This document shows positions 1 to 5,361 of a stretch of DNA of 5,361 nucleotides, piece by piece. The stretch comes from Craurococcus roseus. GTDB taxonomy: Bacteria > Pseudomonadota > Alphaproteobacteria > Acetobacterales > Acetobacteraceae. How positions within the stretch are numbered: the first letter of the stretch is position 1; each line of letters starts with the position of its first letter. Under the pieces are notes generated by a model. It was not told where the DNA came from and did not search any database. It saw only the letters and a list, made by a program, of their open reading frames with translations. The DNA is taken from contig NZ_BAAAFZ010000059.1 in the NCBI RefSeq assembly GCF_039523795.1, forward strand, positions 1 to 5,361. The letters are read 5' to 3'. Position numbers and translations under genes: made by a program.

Positions 1-1
1 G

Positions 2-346
2 CTGCGCGAGGCGGCGGCGCGGCAGGGCGTGCTGCTGGCGGAGCTGCGCGCGTCGGCCGGCTTGGCGGAGGCGCTGCTCGACGGGATGCCGCCGCCGGGC
101 GAGGCGGTGCTCGCGCCTTGGCCGCAGCGGGGCGGCGAGGGGGTGGGCGTGGCGGAAGGGCCGCGGGGCTTGTGCCTGCACTGGCTGGCCCTGGACGACG
201 ACGGGCAGATCCGCGCCGCCTTCGCCTTCGACCCGGCCTGGGGGCACTGGCCGTTGCTGGCGGCGGCGATGGCGGGGGCGCCGGTTTCGGAGCTGCCGCT
301 GGCGGAGCGGAGCCTGATGTGTTCGGCGAGCGGGGTGGACCTTTAG
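2..346 (+). CDS. Large subunit of a group-4 hydrogenase-related (Ehr/Hyf-like) complex, NuoD/HycE family, C-terminal part
   Basis: The reading frame is open from the window edge and ends at TAG 344-346; 114 C-terminal residues are visible. Residues 51-61 and 78-85 (E-GPRG-LCLHW, then DPAWGHWP) and the end SLMCSASGVDL match the C-terminal layout I know for HyfG/HycE/NuoD-like large subunits: a PRG turn, a beta hairpin with D-DGQI, an (N/H)WP segment, then a short tail. In catalytic NiFe hydrogenases this tail carries DPCxxC, whose cysteines bind nickel. Here there is no DPC and only one cysteine near the end, as in the Ehr subgroup whose members often end in a GVDL- or GNDL-like sequence. The protein should sit on the cytoplasmic arm of a membrane complex related to complex I, without classical hydrogenase activity. 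The first nickel-binding motif lies outside the window. The small-subunit partner is encoded at 1936. Family assignment is fairly sure; the physiological reaction is unknown. Confidence 0.75.
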   Translation: MREAAARQGVLLAELRASAGLAEALLDGMPPPGEAVLAPWPQRGGEGVGVAEGPRGLCLHWLALDDDGQIRAAFAFDPAWGHWPLLAAAMAGAPVSELPLAERSLMCSASGVDL

Positions 347-393
347 CAAGCCGCGGGAAAACGCCGGCGCGCCGGGACCCTACGGGCACGGCA

Positions 394-434
394 GCGCCGG
401 TTGAGCACCGCTGCTTGCTGGACCGGCGCCTTTT
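394..434 (+). terminator. Putative intrinsic terminator after the large-subunit gene
   Basis: GCGCCGGT (394-401) pairs perfectly with ACCGGCGC (422-429). The 20-nt loop can fold further through AGCA (404-407) with TGCT (412-415). The stem is followed by C and then TTTT (431-434). It begins about 48 nt past the TAG of the large-subunit gene. The T run is short and a competing stem, GCAGCG (391-396) with CGCTGC (409-414), is possible, so termination efficiency is uncertain. If real, it separates transcription of the upstream operon from the RTX gene. Confidence 0.45.
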
Positions 435-592
435 CCGGCGGCTTGTCAGGGGCGGTGTTCCCCGACACGGGTGCAGCAAGGATCGCGGGTAGGACCACAC
501 GGCCGACCGGCTGAGCCCGTTCTTCTGGGCATTTTGGGCATTGCCGCACTGCACGGGACGGGGACGGCGCCCGCAAGGAACGCGCTCGCGTC

Positions 593-622
593 TTGCCTGG
601 CTCGCCCGCCCTGCACGAAAAT
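593..622 (+). promoter_or_regulatory. Weak sigma-70-like promoter candidate for the RTX gene
   Basis: TTGCCT (593-598) and GAAAAT (617-622) are separated by 18 nt. Each matches four of six consensus positions of TTGACA and TATAAT. The site lies 43 bp upstream of the RTX start codon and downstream of the putative terminator, where a promoter would be needed. A match of this quality can easily occur by chance. Confidence 0.2.
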
Positions 623-655
623 CGTCCCCCGGCAAACGGTGCCTGCTCTTGCGAC

Positions 656-660
656 GGAGG
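656..660 (+). promoter_or_regulatory. Shine-Dalgarno that sets the RTX gene start
   Basis: GGAGG lies 5 nt before ATG 666. This is the best ribosome-binding site in the gap. It favours ATG 666 over the in-frame GTG at 471, which lacks such a site and would add 65 residues without family similarity. Confidence 0.7.
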
Positions 661-665
661 ACGCG

Positions 666-1838
666 ATGGCTGTTCGCAGGGTGCCCGAAGACCCTCCCGA
701 CATCCAAAGCGCGGTCAACGCCTCCGCCCCGGGCGACCGGATCGAGGTCACGGGGCCAACCTGGGCAACTTCAGCCGCCCCCCCCAGCGCCCGCGTGACG
801 ATCGACGATCTGACCATCGACTACGCCTACCCGGGTATCGGCAGCTTCAGCCTCGGCCCCGGCGTGCGCTCGCTGGCCCTGCCCGGATTGGGGACGTTCT
901 TGGCGACCGGCAACGAGCTGGACAACCGAATCGTTGGCGGACCGGGCACAGGCTACCTCGACGGCCGCGGCGGCGATGATTTCCTCGCCGGCGGGCCGGG
1001 CGCCGACTCGATGGCCGGCGGAACGGGGAACGACACCTACGAGGTCGACAATACGACCCACCCGCCCTTCGGGAGCATGCGCGTCTATGCTTTTCTCGGC
1101 GACCAAGCCATCGAGCGGCTGGACGAGGGGTGGGACGCGGTCTGGGCGAGCGTCGATTTCACCTTACCCGCGCACGTCGAGGGGCTGGTCCTCACCGGCG
1201 GCGCCAGGAGGGGGGTCGGCAACGAGGCCGGCAACCTGATCGTCGGCAGCGGCGAAGCCGACGTCCTCGCCGGGCTCGGCGGCGACGACGAGCTCAGGGG
1301 CGGCGCCGGGAGCGACACCTACCTCGTGGGTGGCCGGGGCGACCGCGTGGTCGAGGAGGGCACGCGTTTCGGCCCGGGTTTCGGGATCGACGAGGTCCTG
1401 GCAACCGTCGATTACGAGCTGCCGACCAACGTGGAGAACCTGACCCTCTTGGAGGGGACGGCGGCGGTCTGGGGGTCCGGCAACGACCGCGACAACCGCA
1501 TCATCGGCAACGAACTCGACAATCGCTTGGTGGGCTGGACGGGCAACGACACCCTGACCGGCGGCGCCGGCGACGACATGTTCTTCCTGCAAAGGCAGAC
1601 AGGCATCACCATAACCGACTTCTGGCCAGGCGCGGGCTCCAACGACCAAGTGGCGTTCCCCCGCGACATGTTCGCTTCGCGCGAGCAAGCCTTCGCGGCC
1701 GCTCGGGAAGGATGGACCAGCAGCGTGGAGGGCAGGCAAACCATCGTGCAGATCGTCCCCGAGGGCTTCATAGGGGTCGTCACGCTGCTGAACACCCGCC
1801 TCGCCGACCTGACGCTGGACGACATCCTCATCGTTTGA
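666..1838 (+). CDS. RTX-type calcium-binding repeat protein, probable type I secretion substrate
   Basis: The product has 390 residues. Residues 6-30 (VPEDPPDIQSAV, then APGDRIEVTG) resemble the opening strand of right-handed parallel beta-helix/pectate-lyase-like proteins, but no long helix follows. Three modules then start with GN-DN segments near residues 82, 185 and 272. They carry glycine/aspartate nonapeptides of the GGxGxD type at 98-128, 201-221 and 291-308, and are linked by the VDY-LP-NVENLTL spacer common in RTX proteins (163-177, 248-262). Such repeats bind calcium and fold outside the cell. The ITDF-PG segment (315-322) and the ending LADLTLDDILIV are typical of the uncleaved C-terminal type I secretion signal. 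No N-terminal signal peptide or enzymatic domain is visible, and no ABC exporter genes are in the window. The start is set by GGAGG. Codon use differs sharply from the neighbours (CAA for Gln, GTC for Val, some ATA, TTA and AGG), which suggests transfer. The family is clear; the specific function is unknown. Confidence 0.85.
   Translation: MAVRRVPEDPPDIQSAVNASAPGDRIEVTGPTWATSAAPPSARVTIDDLTIDYAYPGIGSFSLGPGVRSLALPGLGTFLATGNELDNRIVGGPGTGYLDGRGGDDFLAGGPGADSMAGGTGNDTYEVDNTTHPPFGSMRVYAFLGDQAIERLDEGWDAVWASVDFTLPAHVEGLVLTGGARRGVGNEAGNLIVGSGEADVLAGLGGDDELRGGAGSDTYLVGGRGDRVVEEGTRFGPGFGIDEVLATVDYELPTNVENLTLLEGTAAVWGSGNDRDNRIIGNELDNRLVGWTGNDTLTGGAGDDMFFLQRQTGITITDFWPGAGSNDQVAFPRDMFASREQAFAAAREGWTSSVEGRQTIVQIVPEGFIGVVTLLNTRLADLTLDDILIV
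909..1589 (+). repeat. Degenerate RTX repeat modules inside the calcium-binding protein gene
   Basis: Related segments recur at 909 (GNELDNRIVG), 1218 (GNEAGNLIVG), 1479 (GNDRDNRIIG) and 1506 (GNELDNRLVG). Glycine/aspartate nonapeptide stretches lie at 957-1049, 1266-1328 and 1536-1589. The first three module starts are about 103 and 87 codons apart. The repeats are diverged at the DNA level, so recent duplication is unlikely. At the protein level they would build calcium-bound parallel beta-rolls. Confidence 0.75.
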
Positions 1839-1848
1839 GGCCGGTCCG

Positions 1849-1900
1849 CGCCTCGAGCACCCCCGACGGGGGGCGGCCACGCCGCTGCCGCCCCGAGGCG
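1849..1900. other. Nested GC-rich hairpins between the RTX and small-subunit genes
   Basis: Three perfect inverted repeats are packed into the 97-bp gap. CGCCTCG (1849-1855) pairs with CGAGGCG (1894-1900). GGGGCGGC (1870-1877) pairs with GCCGCCCC (1887-1894). CCCCC (1860-1864) pairs with GGGGG (1868-1872) as an alternative. No T run follows, so a classical intrinsic terminator is not supported. The structure could stabilise an mRNA 3' end, cause pausing or simply reflect GC content. Confidence 0.35.
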
Positions 1901-1935
1901 ACGCGCTGTAGGCCGGACGGACGCGGGCGCCTAGG

Positions 1936-2538
1936 ATGGCACTCGTGACGCCGCCCCGCTTCCTGCCCCGCCCGCTCCGCCAGCTGCTCCGACCCTCGCC
2001 TGCCGAACCGCCGCCGGCGGTGCCCGACGAGGTTTCGCGCGCCCTGGCCGAGCGGCTGGACGCGGCGGCGCAGGCGCGGCTCGGCCGGTCCTTGGGCGTG
2101 TTCGCCATGCAGGCGGCAGGGTGCGGCGGCTGCGCCGTGGAGGTGGCGGCGCTGGCGGGGCCGCATTACGACCTGGAGCGCTTCGGCTTGCGCTTCGTCC
2201 CGACTCCGCTGCACGCCGACGTGCTGCTGGTGGTGGGGGCGCTCGGGCGCAACATGGCGGAGGCGGTGGAGCGCGCGCTCCTCTGCATGCCGGAGCCGCG
2301 CTGGGTGGTGGCGGTGGGCGATTGCGCCGCCGATGGCGGGCCGTTCCGCGGCTCCTACGCCGTGACCGGGGGCGTGGCGGAGGCGGTTCCGGTGGACCTC
2401 GTCATCCCCGGCAGCCCGCCGACGCCGGCTCAGGTGCTGGAAGGGTTGCTGGCGCTGCTGGCGGCGCAGCGCCCGGACAAATCCGCGGGAAAGAAAAAGG
2501 GCCGGTCGGAAGGGTCCGCCGGCCCGTGGCCGCCATAG
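1936..2538 (+). CDS. Small Fe-S subunit of an Ehr/Hyf-like complex, NuoB/HyfI family
   Basis: The 200-residue product matches the 20-kDa complex I / group-4 hydrogenase small subunit from about residue 50 to 176: GCGGC (62-66), YDLERFGLRFVPTPLHADV (78-96), the GALGRNM segment, WVVAVGDCAADGG (123-135), GSYAV-GGV, and VIPGSPPTP (156-164). The family normally binds one [4Fe-4S] cluster through CxxC, GDC and PGCPP and relays electrons to or from the large subunit. Here C63, C66 and C130 are present, but the fourth position is S160 (AGC, 2413-2415). A further cysteine is at 117. The start is ATG 1936. An in-frame TAG at 1909-1911 excludes longer versions, and GTG 1945, with AGGA eight nt upstream, is a good alternative start three codons later. 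The last 20 residues (DKSAGKKKGRSEGS, then AGPWPP) are a basic tail not expected in the family; its DNA forms a hairpin. The large-subunit partner ends at 346, separated by the RTX gene. Confidence 0.85.
   Translation: MALVTPPRFLPRPLRQLLRPSPAEPPPAVPDEVSRALAERLDAAAQARLGRSLGVFAMQAAGCGGCAVEVAALAGPHYDLERFGLRFVPTPLHADVLLVVGALGRNMAEAVERALLCMPEPRWVVAVGDCAADGGPFRGSYAVTGGVAEAVPVDLVIPGSPPTPAQVLEGLLALLAAQRPDKSAGKKKGRSEGSAGPWPP
2491..2525 (-). terminator. Leftward intrinsic terminator-like hairpin within the 3' end of the small-subunit gene
   Basis: GGGCCGG (2499-2505) pairs with CCGGCCC (2519-2525) and CGGA (2507-2510) with TCCG (2515-2518). This gives an 11-bp stem with one bulged base and a 4-nt loop. 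On the + strand it is preceded by AAGAAAAA (2491-2498) and has no T run after it. On the - strand the same stem is followed by TTTTTCTT, the canonical intrinsic terminator arrangement. It would stop transcription coming leftward from the alaS side. No - strand gene is visible in the window. It may still act weakly as an mRNA 3' end structure for the + strand. Confidence 0.4.
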
Positions 2539-2793
2539 TTCGCTGCCGAGTACGGCGTCGGCTCGCCGGGTATGGCCGAGCGCCGGTGCCTCCCGAGGGG
2601 CGCTGCCCCCCGAACGACCGGTCGAGATTGGCGCGCATCGGCTGTCGCTGCGGTGGGGGGCGGCTGAATTCGGTGCCATGTCCCTCCCTCCGGCGTGATC
2701 TCGACGCGCCCCCTGGCGCACGGTAGGAGGCGCAACGGTCCCGCGCGTGGGCGTACACCGCGCTCGGGTTGACGGACGGAACCCACCACGGCG
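2539..2793 (+). other. Leader region upstream of alaS, no clear gene
   Basis: These 255 bp contain no convincing coding frame. Visible items are small hairpins (GGGGC 2597-2601 with GCCCC 2605-2609; GCGCC 2706-2710 with GGCGC 2715-2719), a 10-bp palindrome CGACCGGTCG (2615-2624) and an AGGAGG (2725-2730) that is too far from the alaS ATG to serve it. A 16-codon frame from GTG 2747 ends at TGA 2795-2797, overlapping the alaS start. I could not assign a convincing -35/-10 pair, although an alaS promoter is expected somewhere here. Confidence 0.4.
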
Positions 2794-5361
2794 ATGATCA
2801 GCAGCAACGACATCCGCGCCACCTTCCTCGATTACTTCGCGCGCAACGGGCACGCGGTGGTGGAAAGCTCGCCGCTGGTGCCACGCAACGACCCGACGCT
2901 GATGTTCGCCAACAGCGGCATGGTGCAGTTCAAGAACGTCTTCACCGGGCAGGAGAAGCGCCCCTACAGCCGCGCCGCCACGGCGCAGAAGTGCGTGCGG
3001 GCCGGCGGTAAGCACAACGACCTCGACAACGTCGGCTACACCGCGCGGCACCACACCTTTTTCGAGATGCTGGGGAATTTCTCCTTCGGCGACTACTTCA
3101 AGGAGCAGGCGATCGCCCACGCCTGGGGGCTGCTGACGCGCGACTTCGGCATCCCGAAGGACAAGCTGCTGGTGACGGTGTTCGCCGAGGACGACGACGC
3201 GGCGACGTACTGGCGGAAGATCGCGGGGCTGCCGGAGGAGCGGATCATCCGCATCGCCACGTCCGACAACTTCTGGCGGATGGGCGACACCGGGCCGTGC
3301 GGGCCGTGCTCGGAGATCTTCTACGACCACGGGCCGGGGATACCGGGCGGGCCGCCGGGGAGCCCGGACGAGGACGGCGACCGCTTCGTCGAGATCTGGA
3401 ACCTCGTGTTCATGCAGTACGAGGAGGGGCCGCCGGGCGTGCGCGCGCCCTTGCCGCGGCCTTCCATCGACACCGGCATGGGGCTGGAGCGCTTCGCCGC
3501 CATCATGCAGGGCGTCCACGACAACTACGACACGGACACCTTCCGGGCCATCATCCACGCGAGCGTGGAGGCCACGGGGCGGGCGGCGGACGGTCCGTTC
3601 CGCGCCAGCCACCGCGTGGTGGCGGACCACCTGCGCTCCGGCGTGTTCCTGATCGCCGACGGCGTGCTGCCCTCCAACGAGGGGCGCGGCTACGTGCTGC
3701 GCCGCATCCTCCGCCGCGCCATGCGGCACGCGCACATGATGGGCGTGCGCGAGCCGCTGATGCCGCGGCTGGTGCCGGTGCTGGTGCGGCAGATGGGCGC
3801 CGCCTATCCGGAGTTGCAGCGCGCGGAGGCGCTGGCGACCGAGACCTTGCGGCTGGAGGAGACGCGCTTCCGCTCGCTGTTGGAGCGCGGGCTGGGCATG
3901 CTGGCGGAGGAGACGGCGCGGCTCGGGAGCGGGCAGGCGCTGCCGGGCGACGTGGCGTTCCGCCTCTACGACACCTACGGCTTCCCGCTCGACCTCACGC
4001 AGGACGCGCTGCGCGCCGAGGGCCGCGCGGTGGACGTCGCTGGCTTCGAGGCGGCGATGGCGGAGCAGCGCCGCCGGGCGCGTGCCGCCTGGGCCGGTTC
4101 GGGCGAGGCGGCGACGGAGGGCCTCTGGTTCGACGTGAAGGAGCGGACCGGCCCGACGGAGTTCCTCGGCTACTCCACCGAAACCGCCGAGGGCGAGATC
4201 CTGGCGGTGGTGGCGGACGGGCAGGTGGTGGACCGCGCGCCGGCCGGGACGGAGGTGGCGGTGGTGCTGAACCAGACGCCCTTCTACGCCGAGAGCGGCG
4301 GCCAGGTGGGCGACGCCGGGCTGATCTCGGCCGGCGAAGCGTGCCGTATCGTGGTGCGGGACACCCAGAAGAAGCTCGGGGACCTGTTCGTCCACCTCGG
4401 CACCGTGGCGCACGGGGAGGCGCGGCCGGGCCTGGCGGTGCAGGCGGAGGTGGACCACGAACGGCGCGGCGCGATCCGCGCGCACCACTCGGCGACGCAC
4501 CTCCTGCACGAGGCGCTGCGGCGGCGCTTGGGCGAGCACGTGGCGCAGAAGGGCAGCCTGAACGCGCCGGACCGGTTGCGCTTCGACGTGTCGCAGCCGA
4601 CGCCGATGCGCGACGACGACCTCGCTTGGGTGGAGACCGAGGTCAACGCGCGCGTGCGCGAGAACGCCGAGGTGGTGACGCGGCTGATGACGCCGGAGGC
4701 AGCGGTGGAAGCGGGCGCCATGGCGCTGTTCGGCGAGAAGTACGGCGACGAGGTGCGAGTGGTCGGCATGGGGCACGACCCAGCCGCGACCGCGAAGCAC
4801 GGCGTCTACTCGTTGGAGCTGTGCGGCGGCACGCACGTGAGGCGCACCGGCGATATCGGGCTGTTCAAGATCGTGTCCGAAGGCGCGGTCTCGGCCGGCG
4901 TGCGGCGCGTGGAGGCCGTGACGGGCGAAGCGGCGCTCCGCTTGGTGGAGGAGGCCGACCGGCGGCTGCGCGAGACGGCGGCGGCTTTGAAGGCGTCCCT
5001 GGCCGAGGTGCCGGCGCGGGTGGTGGCGCTGCTGGAGGACCGGCGGCGGCTGGAACGCGAGCTGTCGGAGCTGCGCAAGAAGCTCGCCACCGGCGGCGCC
5101 GCGGCCGAGGTGGAGGAGGTGGCGGGCCTCAAGGTCGCGCTGCGCAACGTCGGAGAGGTGCCGCCGCGCGACCTCAAGGGCTTGGCCGACGCCATCCTGA
5201 AGGGCGGCGCGGCGGACGTGGCGGCGCTGGTCTCCACCGCCGAGGGCAAGGCCTCCATCGTGGTGGGGGTGGGCGAAGCGGCGCGCGGCCGCGCCGACGC
5301 CGTGGCGCTGGTGCGCGCGGTGAGGGAGGCGGCGGGCGGCAAGGGCGGCGGCGGGCGCGGC
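2794..5361 (+). CDS. alaS: Alanine--tRNA ligase, nearly complete (3' end beyond window)
   Basis: This cytoplasmic class II synthetase charges tRNA-Ala with alanine using ATP and edits mischarged Ser- and Gly-tRNA-Ala. The 856 visible residues show the N-terminal aminoacylation core: KCVRAGGKHNDLDNVG (66-81), HHTFFEMLGNFSFGDYFK (86-103), GDTGPCGPCSEI (164-175) and motif 3 DTGMGLERF (226-234). The tRNA-recognition helices are around 270-315 (SHRVVADHL, LPSNEGRGYVLRR). The editing domain begins with FYAESGGQVGD (497-507) and has zinc ligands in HxxxH (H565, H569) and CGGTH (C677, H681). A charged helical segment (about 740-765) leads into the C-Ala domain, cut by the window edge after a glycine-rich GGKGGGGRG; roughly 20-30 residues should be missing. 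ATG 2794 is the only possible start, because an in-frame TGA lies at 2770-2772 and no other start codon follows it. The Shine-Dalgarno is weak (GGA about 13 nt upstream). All catalytic and editing residues checked are intact. Confidence 0.98.
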   Translation, partial: MISSNDIRATFLDYFARNGHAVVESSPLVPRNDPTLMFANSGMVQFKNVFTGQEKRPYSRAATAQKCVRAGGKHNDLDNVGYTARHHTFFEMLGNFSFGDYFKEQAIAHAWGLLTRDFGIPKDKLLVTVFAEDDDAATYWRKIAGLPEERIIRIATSDNFWRMGDTGPCGPCSEIFYDHGPGIPGGPPGSPDEDGDRFVEIWNLVFMQYEEGPPGVRAPLPRPSIDTGMGLERFAAIMQGVHDNYDTDTFRAIIHASVEATGRAADGPFRASHRVVADHLRSGVFLIADGVLPSNEGRGYVLRRILRRAMRHAHMMGVREPLMPRLVPVLVRQMGAAYPELQRAEALATETLRLEETRFRSLLERGLGMLAEETARLGSGQALPGDVAFRLYDTYGFPLDLTQDALRAEGRAVDVAGFEAAMAEQRRRARAAWAGSGEAATEGLWFDVKERTGPTEFLGYSTETAEGEILAVVADGQVVDRAPAGTEVAVVLNQTPFYAESGGQVGDAGLISAGEACRIVVRDTQKKLGDLFVHLGTVAHGEARPGLAVQAEVDHERRGAIRAHHSATHLLHEALRRRLGEHVAQKGSLNAPDRLRFDVSQPTPMRDDDLAWVETEVNARVRENAEVVTRLMTPEAAVEAGAMALFGEKYGDEVRVVGMGHDPAATAKHGVYSLELCGGTHVRRTGDIGLFKIVSEGAVSAGVRRVEAVTGEAALRLVEEADRRLRETAAALKASLAEVPARVVALLEDRRRLERELSELRKKLATGGAAAEVEEVAGLKVALRNVGEVPPRDLKGLADAILKGGAADVAALVSTAEGKASIVVGVGEAARGRADAVALVRAVREAAGGKGGGGRG

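Larger units (their letters stand above)
347..665. other. Intergenic gap between large-subunit gene and RTX gene
   Basis: This 319-bp stretch holds no convincing gene. Open frames crossing it on either strand give arginine-, proline- and alanine-rich products with no recognisable motif. It does contain a terminator-like hairpin (394-434), a weak sigma-70-like promoter candidate (593-622) and a Shine-Dalgarno for the RTX gene (656-660). It is visibly less GC-rich than the flanking hydrogenase-type genes, with runs such as CTTTT and GAAAAT. I found no terminal inverted repeats or transposase remnant marking an insertion boundary. Confidence 0.6.

Noticed and set aside
364..375. Twelve-base palindrome CCGGCGCGCCGG
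   Set aside because: It is made only of G and C and is a common chance product in this composition; nothing else supports an operator.
526..543. Tandem TGGGCATT repeat
   Set aside because: There are only two short copies, with no further units or function visible.
471..665. N-terminal extension of the RTX protein from GTG 471
   Set aside because: There is no good ribosome-binding site and no similarity to RTX proteins, whereas ATG 666 has GGAGG five nt upstream.
1164..2108. A 314-codon - strand frame and a 272-codon + frame (1130-1948) over the RTX gene
   Set aside because: Both are low-complexity shadows of the RTX reading frame, which has clear family repeats.
351..2492. Ten-base direct repeat CCGCGGGAAA at 351-360 and 2483-2492, flanking the RTX and small-subunit genes
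   Set aside because: Ten-base repeats are expected by chance in several kilobases of GC-biased DNA, and no transposase or inverted ends accompany it.
2615..2624. Palindrome CGACCGGTCG in the alaS leader
   Set aside because: There is a single copy with no adjacent promoter, so chance is likely.
2769..2774. TTGACG as a -35 box for alaS
   Set aside because: The matching -10 position would fall on the alaS start codon, so it cannot drive a normal leadered transcript.
1828..4836. A 1002-codon open frame on the - strand
   Set aside because: It is antisense to alaS and the small-subunit gene. The product is extremely Arg/His/Ala-rich with no family motif, which is typical of a GC-rich shadow frame.

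Overview
The window is very GC-rich and uses GCG, GTG, CTG and CGC codons heavily. Its energy-converting-hydrogenase-related genes and its AlaRS resemble those of alphaproteobacteria, possibly Rhodospirillales/Acetobacteraceae. This placement is an inference from protein style, not a phylogeny. All supported genes are on the + strand.

Layout. (1) Positions 2-346 hold the 3' end of a gene for a large, NuoD/HycE-like catalytic-type subunit of a group-4 hydrogenase-related (Ehr/Hyf-like) membrane complex. Its C-terminus lacks the DPCxxC nickel-ligand motif of true NiFe hydrogenases. (2) A gap of about 320 bp follows. It holds a terminator-like hairpin with a short T run (394-434), a weak candidate promoter and a good Shine-Dalgarno. 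(3) Positions 666-1838 encode a 390-residue RTX-type calcium-binding protein with a C-terminus typical of type I secretion substrates. (4) A GC-rich hairpin region precedes a gene at 1936-2538 for the NuoB/HyfI-like small Fe-S subunit of the same kind of complex. In it, the fourth cluster-ligand cysteine appears to be serine. Its 3' end carries an 11-bp hairpin that, on the opposite strand, is followed by a T-rich tract. (5) A leader of 255 bp without a clear gene precedes alaS (2794 to the window end), which lacks only its extreme C-terminus.

How the parts relate. The large and small subunits of Ehr/Hyf complexes form one electron-transfer module, and their genes are normally adjacent. Here an unrelated RTX gene, with its own ribosome-binding site and a putative terminator ahead of it, sits between them. 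Its codon use is clearly different: glutamine is CAA in 6 of 8 codons, against 0 of 26 in the three flanking genes, and valine is mostly GTC instead of GTG. The simplest reading is that the RTX gene was inserted into a hydrogenase-like operon. alaS is a housekeeping gene that happens to be next door.

The two points most worth a second look are the RTX gene between the subunit genes and the altered cofactor sites of the complex (no nickel-ligand motif, and Cys-to-Ser at the Fe-S cluster). I see no CRISPR array, tRNA, rRNA, transposase or replication origin.
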